Shown: positions 54,477 through 64,000 of the stretch, piece by piece
Layout: each line of letters starts with the position of its first letter
How positions within the stretch are numbered: position 1 is the first letter of the stretch
NCBI GenBank assembly: GCA_029946125.1
Contig: JAQSDX010000009.1
Coordinates: forward strand, 1-64,000
Reading direction: 5' to 3'
Source of the DNA: Candidatus Methylobacter titanis
GTDB taxonomy: Bacteria > Pseudomonadota > Gammaproteobacteria > Methylococcales > Methylomonadaceae
Length of the DNA stretch: 64,000 nucleotides
Program-made: the position numbers and the translations under genes
The notes under the pieces: model-generated
What the model saw: the letters and a program-made list of their open reading frames with translations, nothing else
Told to the model about the DNA's origin: nothing
Database searches by the model: none

Positions 54477-55094
54477 TTATTTAAAGCCTTTAGCTAAAAT
54501 ATAAACCTCATTACTCCGCGGTCTTGATGCTTTTGGCTTTCTAATAACCACTTTTGCAAAGGACTGTTGAACCTCCTTATGAAACTCTTCAAAACCTGCG
54601 CCATGAAATAACTTCACCAAAAAACCCCCCTCTTTTGCCAGCACAGCCTTAGATGTTTCCAATGCCAGTTCCCCCAGATAAATAGAACGAGGCTGATCTA
54701 CGCCTTTATTGCCGCTCATATTCGGCGCCATATCCGACATCACCAGATTGATCGGAGCACCGTCTAGTACTGCGAACAATTGGTCAAGAACGGCTTGCTC
54801 ACGAAAATCACCCTGTATAAAATCGACACCCTCCAACGGATCCATTGCCAAAATATCCAACGCAATAATCTTATCTTTTTTACCAATAATCTGCCGCGCG
54901 TACTGCGACCATCCCCCAGGAGCAGCACCCAAATCGATAATATTCATCCCCGGCTTAATAAGCTGGTCTTTATCCTGAATTTCTTTCAATTTAAAAACCG
55001 CCCGCGAACGATAACCCTGAGCTTGTGCCATTTTGACGTACTCATCATCAAAATGCTCTTGCATCCAACGACTGCTACTTTTACTTCGTCCCAT
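54477..55094 (-). CDS. rlmE: 23S rRNA 2'-O-methyltransferase (U2552)
   Basis: A 205-residue FtsJ/RrmJ methyltransferase: [19 protein letters not shown]-terminus, SAM motif [13 protein letters not shown] (about 55-67), DMAPNMSG segment and catalytic Lys/Asp/Lys/Glu positions expected. It acts on the 50S subunit late in assembly. It is upstream of ftsH on the same strand and divergent from yhbY. Confidence 0.95.
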   Translation of the reverse strand: MGRSKSSSRWMQEHFDDEYVKMAQAQGYRSRAVFKLKEIQDKDQLIKPGMNIIDLGAAPGGWSQYARQIIGKKDKIIALDILAMDPLEGVDFIQGDFREQAVLDQLFAVLDGAPINLVMSDMAPNMSGNKGVDQPRSIYLGELALETSKAVLAKEGGFLVKLFHGAGFEEFHKEVQQSFAKVVIRKPKASRPRSNEVYILAKGFK

Positions 55095-55142
55095 AACTAT
55101 ATTTTAGTGTAAAATTCAGGCTTTTGATTTAGGAATTAAAGA

Positions 55143-55409
55143 GTGAACTCTGCAGACAAGAAAAAACTCCGGGCTCAAGCGCACAGCTTAAAACCCGTCA
55201 TTATGATAGGCCAAGCAGGACTTACCGCAGCCGTGCTGGCAGAGATTGAATTGGCACTTAACGTCCACGAACTGATTAAAGTGCGAATTCGCGCTGAACG
55301 GGAAGATCGCAAGCTAATCAGCGAGAAAATCTGCACTGACACAGGAGCCGAGCTCATTCAAGGTATCGGTCAAATTATTGTTATTTACCGCTTAAATCCA
55401 GACAAATGA
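55143..55409 (+). CDS. yhbY: YhbY-family CRM-domain RNA-binding protein
   Basis: An 88-residue single CRM domain protein with KKKLRAQAHSLKPVIMIGQA and the GxxG-type loop. YhbY associates with pre-50S particles. It is divergent from rlmE across a 48-base gap, a conserved pairing that links two ribosome-assembly factors. Confidence 0.93.
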   Translation: MNSADKKKLRAQAHSLKPVIMIGQAGLTAAVLAEIELALNVHELIKVRIRAEREDRKLISEKICTDTGAELIQGIGQIIVIYRLNPDK

Positions 55410-55455
55410 ATTAGGCGGAAGCTACAAGGCTAAACGCTCAAGACACGTCTTCTTT

Positions 55456-55488
55456 GCCTTTAGCCTTTAGCCTTTAGCCTTTAGCCTA
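55456..55488. repeat. Short tandem repeat of a 7-base unit
   Basis: Four units of GCCTTTA followed by GCCTA, ending in the greA stop codon. A length-variable array of this kind could shift with strand slippage but lies at the convergent ends of yhbY and greA, outside both open frames except the last bases of greA. Confidence 0.85.
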
Positions 55489-55962
55489 AATATATTCAAT
55501 CGAGATAATTTCATAGTCAACATTGCCACCCGGCGCTTTAACCGTCACAACGTCTTCAAGCTCTTTACCGATTAGGGCTCTGGCAATCGGCGAGCCGATT
55601 GAAATACGACCTTCCTTGATATTGGCCTCATCTTCGCCAACAATTTGATAGATCACCTTTCTCTCGGATTCAATCTCTTCTATTTCCACTGTCGCACCAA
55701 ACACTACTTTGCCATTGGCATCCACCTTGGTAATGTCAATAATTTGTGCATTAGAAAGTTTACCTTCAATTTCTTTAATACGCCCCTCGGCAAAGCTTTG
55801 CTGTTCTTTCGCCGCATGATATTCCGCATTTTCTTTCAAATCACCATGCGCTCTAGCCGTGGCAATTGACGCAATAATACGCGGACGCACGACCGACTTT
55901 AATTCTTCCAATTCAGCGCGTAATTTTTCTGCACCTTTAACGGTGAGAGGTACTTTATTCAT
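55486..55962 (-). CDS. greA: Transcription elongation factor GreA
   Basis: A 158-residue factor with an N-terminal coiled coil (acidic tip with the D/E pair near residues 41-44) and a C-terminal FKBP-like domain ([19 protein letters not shown]). It stimulates RNA cleavage by backtracked RNA polymerase. It follows carB by 25 bases in the conserved carA-carB-greA order. Confidence 0.95.
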   Translation of the reverse strand: MNKVPLTVKGAEKLRAELEELKSVVRPRIIASIATARAHGDLKENAEYHAAKEQQSFAEGRIKEIEGKLSNAQIIDITKVDANGKVVFGATVEIEEIESERKVIYQIVGEDEANIKEGRISIGSPIARALIGKELEDVVTVKAPGGNVDYEIISIEYI

Positions 55963-55987
55963 TTTTTTAAAAACTCCAATAATTTTA

Positions 55988-58900
55988 TTAAGTCAGGCTC
56001 TTATGCAAATCCTGCAAACAATTCACATCACCGGCATCCAATTCACCCAACGCGTAACAGGCTGCTCTTGCACCGGCCATGGTCGTGTAATACGTCACAC
56101 GGTGTTGCAAGGCTTCACGACGCATAGTAAACGAATCCGAAATGGCTTTTGTGCCTTCCGTCGTATTAATAATCAGTTGAATCTGATCGTTTTTGATCAT
56201 ATCAACCGTATTAGGCCGCCCTTCATTAACCTTATAAACCACTTCACAAGGAAGTCCCGCGTCTTTAAGAAACTTTGCGGTGCCGCCGGTGGCGACAATT
56301 TCATATTTTTTATCGACCAGCATTCTGGCAATATCGGGCAACTTAACTTTATCGGCATCGCGAATGCTGATCAGCACTTTACCGCTGTGATTCAAGTTGA
56401 CACCGGCAGCTCGCTGGGATTTGGCAAAAGCCTCCCCAAAGGTCTTACCCACCCCCATCACTTCACCGGTTGATTTCATTTCAGGGCCCAATAAGGGGTC
56501 AACGCCGGGAAATTTAACAAAGGGGAATACTGCTTCCTTAACCGAATAGTAACCGGGAATACGTTCTTCAGTAACGCCTTGTTGCGCCAAGGTTTGTCCA
56601 ACCATGCACCGCGCCGCAATTTTGGCCAGCGAATAACCGGTTGCCTTGGATACAAAAGGTGCCGTCCGCGAAGCTCTTGGATTGACCTCAAGCACGTAAA
56701 TATCTTCACCCTGAATAGCAAACTGGGTATTCATCAAGCCCACAACACCTAAAGCCTCTGCCATTTTGGTCACTTGTTCGCGCAATTTATCTTGGAGATG
56801 CGGCGCTAATTCATACGGAGGCAGTGAACACGCGGAGTCTCCTGAATGCACGCCGGCCTGCTCAATGTGCTCCATCAAACCACCAATCAATACTTGCTCC
56901 CCGTCATAAATGGCATCAACATCCATTTCAACCGCATCGTCAAGGAATCGATCCAGCAATACCGGCGAATCATTGGAAACGCTGACCGCTTCTTTCATAT
57001 AACGCTGCAAACCCTCTTCATTGAAGACGATTTCCATAGCCCGACCGCCTAAAACATAGGAAGGTCTGACAACCAGTGGATAACCCAGTTTTGTTGCCGC
57101 ATTAATCGCCTGTTCAACAGAACGAGCCGTGGCGTTGGGCGGCTGTTTCAAATCCAGCCTTTCCAGTAATTTCTGAAAACGCTCACGGTCTTCAGCCAAA
57201 TCAATCGAGTCTGGCGATGTACCGATAATGGGAACGCCAGCCGCTTCCAATGCACGCGCCAATTTCAACGGTGTTTGACCGCCATATTGAACAATCACGC
57301 CTTTGGGTTGTTCAATATGAACAATTTCCAGCACATCTTCCAATGTTAACGACTCAAAATACAAGCGATCCGACGTATCAAAATCGGTAGAAACCGTTTC
57401 AGGATTGCAATTGATCATGATGGTTTCATAGCCATCTTCACGCAATGCCAACGCAGCATGCACGCAGCAGTAATCGAACTCTATCCCTTGCCCGATACGG
57501 TTAGGCCCGCCGCCGAGAATAATGATTTTTTCTCTATCGGAAACCCGCGCTTCGCACTCTTGTTCGTAAGTCGAATACAAATAAGCCGTATCGGACGAAA
57601 ATTCAGCGGCGCAGGAATCTATACGCTTATAAACCGGGCGAATATTCTGTTTATGCCGCACATTGCGCACTTCAGATTCGGAGGTATCCAGCAACTTAGC
57701 TAAACGTATATCGGAAAAGCCTTTGCGCTTTAATTTATACAGTTCGCCTTCTTTCAACGTCGACAAGGTTTTAGTCGATAATGATTTTTCGGTCAGAACT
57801 AAATCTTCAACCTGCGCTAAAAACCAGGGATCGATTTTACTGGCCTCATGCACGTCTTCCAGACTCATGCCGCTACGGAACGCATCGGCGACATAAAGCA
57901 AACGATCAGGCCCCGGATGGCGCATTTCGCGCTGCATTTTTTCCTGAGCATCTTCCCGGTTCAAGTCGATAATTTCATCAAGACCGCTGATGCCGATTTC
58001 CAGGCCACGCAAGGCTTTTTGCAGTGATTCCTGAAAAGTACGACCAATCGCCATGACTTCACCCACAGACTTCATCTGCGTGGTCAAACGGTCATCCGCT
58101 TGCGGGAATTTTTCAAAGGTAAAACGCGGAATCTTGGTGACCACATAATCAATGGTCGGCTCAAACGACGCAGGTGTCGCGCCACCGGTAATCTCGTTTT
58201 TCAATTCATCCAGTGTGTAACCTACCGCCAGTTTCGCCGCCACTTTAGCAATCGGAAAACCGGTTGCCTTGGACGCCAACGCAGACGATCGCGATACGCG
58301 CGGGTTCATCTCAATAACGATCATTCGTCCGTCTTTGGGATTAATGGCGACCTGTACGTTGGAGCCGCCGGTATCGACGCCGATCTCACGCAATACTGCC
58401 AGAGAGACGTTACGCAGAATCTGATATTCTTTATCGCTTAAGGTTTGCGCCGGCGCTACGGTGATCGAATCGCCGGTATGTACGCCCATCGGGTCGAAGT
58501 TTTCAATCGAACAGACAATGATGCAGTTGTCTTTGGAATCACGCACCACTTCCATTTCGTATTCTTTCCAGCCCAGCACCGACTCTTCAATCAGCAACTC
58601 GTTGGTAGGCGACAAATACAAGCCGCGCTCGCAAATTTCAACAAACTCTTCCTTGTTATAAGCAATACCGCCGCCGCTGCCGCCCATGGTAAATGAAGGA
58701 CGAATAACGGTCGGATAACCCACTTCCTGCTGCGCCGCCAGCGCTTCTTCCATCGTATGCGCAGTTTTTGATTTGGCGACTTCATAACCGATTTTCCGCA
58801 TCGCCTGGTTGAACAGCTCACGGTCTTCGGCTTTGTTAATCGCTTCTTTGCTAGCGCCGATCATTTCAACGCCATACTTTTCCAAAACGCCGTTGGCATC

Positions 58901-59206
58901 AAGATCCAACGCGCAGTTCAACGCAGTCTGTCCGCCCATGGTCGGCAATATCGCATCGGGACGTTCTTTGGCGATAATTTTTTCTACGGTTTGCCAGTCG
59001 ATAGGCTCGATATAGGTCGCATCGGCCATATCCGGGTCAGTCATAATCGTTGCCGGATTGGAATTGACCAGAATGACGCGATAACCTTCTTCCCGCAGCG
59101 CTTTACAGGCTTGCGTACCTGAATAATCAAATTCGCAGGCTTGACCAATAACAATGGGGCCGGCACCCAGTAATAAAATCGATTTTATGTCGGTTCTTTT
59201 TGGCAT
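55988..59206 (-). CDS. carB: Carbamoyl-phosphate synthase large subunit
   Basis: A 1072-residue synthase with two ATP-grasp halves ([11 protein letters not shown] and [11 protein letters not shown] segments), the oligomerisation region and a C-terminal MGS allosteric domain (about 935-1072). It makes carbamoyl phosphate for arginine and pyrimidines using ammonia delivered by CarA. The length is standard. It begins 134 bases downstream of carA; that gap has no gene. Confidence 0.97.
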   Translation of the reverse strand: MPKRTDIKSILLLGAGPIVIGQACEFDYSGTQACKALREEGYRVILVNSNPATIMTDPDMADATYIEPIDWQTVEKIIAKERPDAILPTMGGQTALNCALDLDANGVLEKYGVEMIGASKEAINKAEDRELFNQAMRKIGYEVAKSKTAHTMEEALAAQQEVGYPTVIRPSFTMGGSGGGIAYNKEEFVEICERGLYLSPTNELLIEESVLGWKEYEMEVVRDSKDNCIIVCSIENFDPMGVHTGDSITVAPAQTLSDKEYQILRNVSLAVLREIGVDTGGSNVQVAINPKDGRMIVIEMNPRVSRSSALASKATGFPIAKVAAKLAVGYTLDELKNEITGGATPASFEPTIDYVVTKIPRFTFEKFPQADDRLTTQMKSVGEVMAIGRTFQESLQKALRGLEIGISGLDEIIDLNREDAQEKMQREMRHPGPDRLLYVADAFRSGMSLEDVHEASKIDPWFLAQVEDLVLTEKSLSTKTLSTLKEGELYKLKRKGFSDIRLAKLLDTSESEVRNVRHKQNIRPVYKRIDSCAAEFSSDTAYLYSTYEQECEARVSDREKIIILGGGPNRIGQGIEFDYCCVHAALALREDGYETIMINCNPETVSTDFDTSDRLYFESLTLEDVLEIVHIEQPKGVIVQYGGQTPLKLARALEAAGVPIIGTSPDSIDLAEDRERFQKLLERLDLKQPPNATARSVEQAINAATKLGYPLVVRPSYVLGGRAMEIVFNEEGLQRYMKEAVSVSNDSPVLLDRFLDDAVEMDVDAIYDGEQVLIGGLMEHIEQAGVHSGDSACSLPPYELAPHLQDKLREQVTKMAEALGVVGLMNTQFAIQGEDIYVLEVNPRASRTAPFVSKATGYSLAKIAARCMVGQTLAQQGVTEERIPGYYSVKEAVFPFVKFPGVDPLLGPEMKSTGEVMGVGKTFGEAFAKSQRAAGVNLNHSGKVLISIRDADKVKLPDIARMLVDKKYEIVATGGTAKFLKDAGLPCEVVYKVNEGRPNTVDMIKNDQIQLIINTTEGTKAISDSFTMRREALQHRVTYYTTMAGARAACYALGELDAGDVNCLQDLHKSLT

Positions 59207-59339
59207 TTTGTTGATGTGTTAATTAGCTATTATGATTGGGTTACGCTAAGCCGGAACTACAAGGCTTTTGGCATATTTTATTCAAAATAAGGTTGCTGGA
59301 TGGATTAAACAGCGGGCAACCCATCAGTCTCGTTAAATC

Positions 59340-60467
59340 CTATAAAGCTTGCTCCATCATCTCGATAAAATCATCGAATAAAGCCTCTACATCATGAGGA
59401 CCCGGACTGGCTTCAGGGTGACCTTGAAAACTCAGCGCGGGACAATCTGTCCGCTTGATACCCTGCAAGCTGCCGTCAAATAATGATCGATAAGTCGCTA
59501 TGACATTATCAGGCAGACTACCTTCATTAACCGCAAAACCATGATTCTGACTACTGATCATGACCCTACCCGTGGCTATTTCCTGAACCGGATGATTGGC
59601 GCCATGATGGCCGAATTTCATTTTCTCGGTTTTTGCACCGCTGGCTAAAGCCAATAACTGATGCCCAAGACAAATACCCAGTACCGGAATTTTCTTTTCC
59701 AGTATCGTTTTGATAGCCTCTATCGCATAAGTACACGGCTCAGGATCGCCGGGACCATTGGACAGGAAAACCCCGTCAGGATTCATTGCCAATACGGTTT
59801 CGGCGGACGTTGTTGCAGGAACAACGGTGACGCGGCAGCCGCGATTGGCCAATAACCTAAGAATGTTGCGCTTAACGCCAAAATCATAAGCCACAACGTG
59901 TTTAGTAAGATTTTCTGCCTGCGTATATCCATTTTGCAAATGCCAGATATTTTCAGTCCATTCATAAGGCTGATCGACAGTGACTTCCTTAGCCAGATCC
60001 ATGCCTTTCAACCCAGGAAAGCCTTCAATGGCTTTTTTTGCTACATCCAGATCAATCGATTCGCCCGCCATAATACATCCGCGTTGAGCACCTTTATCAC
60101 GCAAAAGCCGGGTTAATTGGCGGGTATCAATATCGGCAATGGCGACGACATCATTATCCATTAAATATTGCTGTAAAGATTTTTCGCTACGCCAGTTACT
60201 GGCCAACAACGGCAGATCTCTAATCACCAAACCACTGGCAAAAACGCCGACAGACTCATCATCTTCGCTAGTTGTCCCGACATTACCAATATGAGGATAG
60301 GTTAATGTGACAATTTGCCGGGCATAAGATGGATCACTGAGAATTTCCTGATACCCGGTCATAGCCGTATTAAAAACGACTTCACCCACGGAACAGCCGT
60401 CTGCACCTATGGCTACACCGTTAAAAACCGTTCCATCTTCCAAAAGCAATAAAGCAGACCTAGTCAA
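59340..60467 (-). CDS. carA: Carbamoyl-phosphate synthase small subunit
   Basis: A 375-residue class I glutamine amidotransferase: N-terminal carA domain ([15 protein letters not shown]) and GATase domain with catalytic Cys in GICLGHQLL (about 266) and His/Glu in [10 protein letters not shown]. The start is unusual. The TTG at 60467 is preferred because GAGGTG lies five bases upstream and gives MTRSALLLL; a GTG at 60476 would add three residues and overlap the ribosome site. Confidence 0.94.
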   Translation of the reverse strand: MTRSALLLLEDGTVFNGVAIGADGCSVGEVVFNTAMTGYQEILSDPSYARQIVTLTYPHIGNVGTTSEDDESVGVFASGLVIRDLPLLASNWRSEKSLQQYLMDNDVVAIADIDTRQLTRLLRDKGAQRGCIMAGESIDLDVAKKAIEGFPGLKGMDLAKEVTVDQPYEWTENIWHLQNGYTQAENLTKHVVAYDFGVKRNILRLLANRGCRVTVVPATTSAETVLAMNPDGVFLSNGPGDPEPCTYAIEAIKTILEKKIPVLGICLGHQLLALASGAKTEKMKFGHHGANHPVQEIATGRVMISSQNHGFAVNEGSLPDNVIATYRSLFDGSLQGIKRTDCPALSFQGHPEASPGPHDVEALFDDFIEMMEQAL

Positions 60468-60491
60468 ACACGTCACCTCAAATGTGCAAAA

Positions 60492-60519
60492 CGGGATGAC
60501 CCCTTAAGGACTCATCCCG
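60492..60519 (-). promoter_or_regulatory. Hairpin in the carA leader (possible attenuator)
   Basis: On the minus strand CGGGATGA pairs with TCATCCCG across a 12-base loop and is followed by TTTTG, just before the carA ribosome site. The U-run is short for a terminator. It could end the upstream transcript or act in attenuation. About 90 bases further upstream a TATAAT-like box near 60610 (minus strand) may mark the carAB promoter. Confidence 0.45.
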
Positions 60520-60650
60520 TTGTAAAAAAACAAAACTGTGGGTAATTTTACGAGATTATGCGGCGTGGGTCATTAACAATTTTTTAAACTCGACACATCG
60601 TGCCTATTATATAAAGTACGGCACGTTGAGTTGATGCGGCTCCAGCACCA

Positions 60651-61184
60651 CTAAACGACAGAAGACAAAGAACAAATTTTCTGCTCCACACCGAGAATGG
60701 CACGGTTCAAAATACCCAGGTTTTTTTCTTCGATGATTTGCATGCCCATCACATAAAAAATAGGCATCCATAGTGGATTAATCAATAGACCGCCCAGCGC
60801 ACTTTTCCAGGTTCGTTTCAGGTTTTTTAACGGATTAAACGACTCCGCCAAAGTGTGCATAGGATATTCGGAAAAAACAGCGGCAATCGGGAGCAGGATG
60901 GTTTTATCATGGCCTTCCAGCTGCGCCATTGATTGCAGGAGTTTTCGTTCCATGTTGTGATAATTCTTCCGCGCAAAACCGGCAGAAACAGCAAAAGTAA
61001 GTGCTACCAGAGGCAAAAGAATACTCGGCGGCGCCACCGGTGCAAAAGTGGATGACAGCATGACTATGCCAAGTCCCAACATCAGAGCATCTTCACCCCG
61101 TTCCACATCGCGATCAATGCCTTTGAGAATTTCAGAAACGGCATTGGCGAACGGATCTTTTAAATAATTTTTTTCTTGTGCCAT
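60651..61184 (-). CDS. Membrane-associated protein of unknown function
   Basis: A 177-residue protein not assigned to a family. Two hydrophobic segments (about 34-70, containing MLGLGIVMLSS and ILLPLVALTFAVSAG; and about 128-147, LINPLWMPIFYVMGMQ) suggest two to three spans. The rest is amphipathic with a basic KNLKRTWKS motif before the last span. An AGGAGA ribosome site precedes the ATG at 61184. It stands alone between groEL and carA. Confidence 0.7.
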   Translation of the reverse strand: MAQEKNYLKDPFANAVSEILKGIDRDVERGEDALMLGLGIVMLSSTFAPVAPPSILLPLVALTFAVSAGFARKNYHNMERKLLQSMAQLEGHDKTILLPIAAVFSEYPMHTLAESFNPLKNLKRTWKSALGGLLINPLWMPIFYVMGMQIIEEKNLGILNRAILGVEQKICSLSSVV

Positions 61185-61487
61185 GATAATTCTCCTTATG
61201 GATAGTGCAAAAGCACGCCTTATGAAAAATGTTACCTACGCGAATCCCGAAATAACCGCGTATTCTTTGTATCGGGTTTATGCAGTTTACCGGCTAACAC
61301 CACCTTGTCTAATTTTTATTCTCCAAGTTAGCCAGTTTAATTGAGCCCTTATTTATTGAGCCCTTATTTAATGATAAACGCTAATGTTTGACGCTAATTT
61401 ATCCCGTTTGATGACCGGGCGAGTGAGCATCATACGATTTTTTAACATGACGCTTTTATATGGCTATTTTTGTGTTTTTGGTGATTT
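61185..61487. other. Intergenic region without a recognised gene
   Basis: About 300 bases upstream of the 177-residue gene, bounded on the right by a repeat element. It holds a perfect 15-bp tandem duplication, TTGAGCCCTTATTTA, at 61341-61370. No coding frame, tRNA or terminator is evident. Confidence 0.5.
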
Positions 61488-61582
61488 ACTGATGTTACGC
61501 AGGCAAACCAAAAACCAATAACTTACACAGCAAAAAATAACTATAAGTCATTGATAGTTTGTAGTCGGTACCTAACATCAGT
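61488..61582. repeat. 95-bp inverted-repeat element, copy B
   Basis: Ends ACTGATGTTA and TAACATCAGT are exact inverted repeats. An internal stem CAATAACTTA/TAAGTCATTG encloses CACAGCAAAAAATAACTA. It aligns throughout with copy A (38371-38464). No open frame is present. Confidence 0.85.
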
Positions 61583-61652
61583 GATTTATTAATCGGCTTA
61601 CGCTGACGCCTATGTTTCGGCAATTAATCCCCCAAGCATCAACTTCTGAAAT

Positions 61653-61695
61653 AAAAAAAGCCCCGGCTGCTTCAACAACAACCGGGGCTTTTATT
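61653..61695 (-). terminator. Rho-independent terminator after groEL (bidirectional)
   Basis: A 10-bp stem AAAGCCCCGG/CCGGGGCTTT with a run of T on the minus strand (CTTTTTTTAT) and TTTT on the plus strand. It lies 35 bases after the groEL stop. Confidence 0.92.
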
Positions 61696-61729
61696 TCACT
61701 TAAAGCAACAGGGCTTTAAGACAACACGA

Positions 61730-63394
<1,665 letters not shown>

Positions 63395-63430
63395 CTATGT
63401 TGTATTTGATTATGATTACAGCGTCTAGGT

Positions 63431-63718
63431 CTAACCTAAAACGCCCATGATGTCTTCTTCACGCATAACGATGAGGTCGTCGCCGTCAACTTTAACTTCG
63501 TTGCCGGAATACTTGCCAAACAACACTTTATCGCCAACTTTAACTTCAAGAGCGCGCACGGTGCCATTGTCCAGTTGCTTGCCATTACCTACCGCCAAAA
63601 TAACGCCTTGGCTTGGTTTTTCGGCAGCAGAACCTGGCAATAAAATACCGCCGGCAGTTGTTGTTTCTTCATCAACACGTTTGACTATGACTCTATCGTG
63701 TAACGGACGTATTTTCAT
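63431..63718 (-). CDS. groES: 10 kDa co-chaperonin GroES
   Basis: A 95-residue co-chaperonin starting [18 protein letters not shown], with the mobile loop ([20 protein letters not shown] region). The ATG at 63718 follows AGGAGATATTG; the in-frame TTG at 63721 is not needed. It is the first gene of groESL, controlled by the CIRCE element upstream. Confidence 0.98.
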   Translation of the reverse strand: MKIRPLHDRVIVKRVDEETTTAGGILLPGSAAEKPSQGVILAVGNGKQLDNGTVRALEVKVGDKVLFGKYSGNEVKVDGDDLIVMREEDIMGVLG

Positions 63719-63762
63719 CAATATCTCCTAACATTAAAATTAAAGGTTAAATTCAGATTTAA

Positions 63763-63792
63763 ATTTTAGCACTCACCAGCAACGAGTGCCAA
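63763..63792 (-). promoter_or_regulatory. groESL promoter overlapping a CIRCE operator
   Basis: CIRCE occupies 63766-63792: TTAGCACTC, nine bases, GAGTGCCAA, one mismatch from the perfect inverted repeat. The minus-strand promoter TTGGCA-N18-TAAAAT (63792 to 63763) overlaps it almost exactly, so HrcA binding would block transcription and heat would relieve it. hrcA itself is not in the window. Confidence 0.88.
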
Positions 63793-63865
63793 CAATAATC
63801 AGTTTTTGCAGTCTACCCCGTTCTTTGGCATCATCTCTGCTCACAATACAGCAATAATATGACTT

Positions 63866-64000
63866 ATGAATGACAACCAACTACTGCGTTATAGCCGTCA
63901 AATCATGCTTCCTCAAATCGATATTGAGGGACAACAAAAACTTCTCGCTGCCAACGTACTGATTATCGGTGCGGGCGGACTCGGCTCCCCTGCCGCTATC
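63866..64000 (+). CDS. ThiF/MoeB/HesA-family adenylyltransferase (5' end only)
   Basis: 45 codons are visible: NDNQLLRYSRQIMLPQIDIE, then GQQKLLAANVLIIGAGGLGS with the nucleotide-binding GxGGLG motif. Family members activate the C-terminus of ThiS- or MoaD-type sulfur carriers. The specific member cannot be told from this piece. It is divergent from groES. Confidence 0.9.
   Translation, partial: MNDNQLLRYSRQIMLPQIDIEGQQKLLAANVLIIGAGGLGSPAAI

Overview
The window looks like the chromosome of a gammaproteobacterial, Methylococcales-type (type I) methanotroph. The evidence is an fhcA/fmdA-type subunit of the formyltransferase/hydrolase complex (tetrahydromethanopterin-linked C1 oxidation), a two-subunit pyruvate carboxylase, a PEP synthase and gammaproteobacterial housekeeping order (carA-carB-greA, yhbY/rlmE-ftsH, glmM-tpiA-secG-tRNA-Leu). 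The taxonomic call is inference from gene content; no rRNA is present.

Layout. 1-4442: the tail of an unknown gene, then sua5 and pycB/pycA on the minus strand. 4472-8066: a TetR regulator divergent from a SulP anion transporter, a broken beta-carbonic anhydrase and a DUF2490 outer-membrane protein. 8242-15166: a DUF6671 zinc-ribbon protein, cysD-cysN, ispG and ilvD. 15233-19428: bioA, fhcA and bioD. 19658-26796: murF, a small membrane protein, and a tripartite exporter-like set (ABC protein with a degenerate ATPase, HlyD-type adaptor, TolC-type lipoprotein). 26889-31065: a P2-type cation ATPase and an IS4-family element with a twice-frameshifted transposase. 31404-36559: an HDOD-GAF-GGDEF protein, a small exported protein and ppsA. 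36808-49315: a long minus-strand chemotaxis locus, cheY-cheA-cheW-mcp-cheW-parA-STAS-cheR-cheD-REC-cheB, ending in a small MCP-tip-like protein and an ODP-type diiron metallo-beta-lactamase-fold protein. 49513-60467: tRNA-Leu(GAG), secG, tpiA, glmM, ftsH, rlmE, yhbY, greA and carBA. 60651-63718: an unknown membrane protein and groEL-groES under a CIRCE operator. 63866-end: start of a ThiF/MoeB-family gene.

The most unusual theme is the load of small interspersed repeats, several of which sit inside genes without breaking them. One family (core peptide CMDAGGRA) is inserted in frame in CysN and in the STAS protein of the chemotaxis locus, and lies in intergenic DNA at two more places. A second, unrelated palindromic repeat is in frame in the TolC-like protein. 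There are also a 95-bp terminal-inverted-repeat element in two copies (plus a lone end at the window's left edge), a cluster of four palindromes upstream of cysD, and a 72-bp triplicated repeat upstream of bioD.

The best functional candidate for a little-described system is the end of the chemotaxis operon. A diiron ODP-fold protein is encoded next to a 202-residue soluble protein that carries two copies of an MCP hairpin-tip-like motif, which suggests a cytoplasmic oxygen/iron sensor feeding CheA. The same operon shows a tandem duplication covering the 3' end of cheD and the receiver half of cheB.
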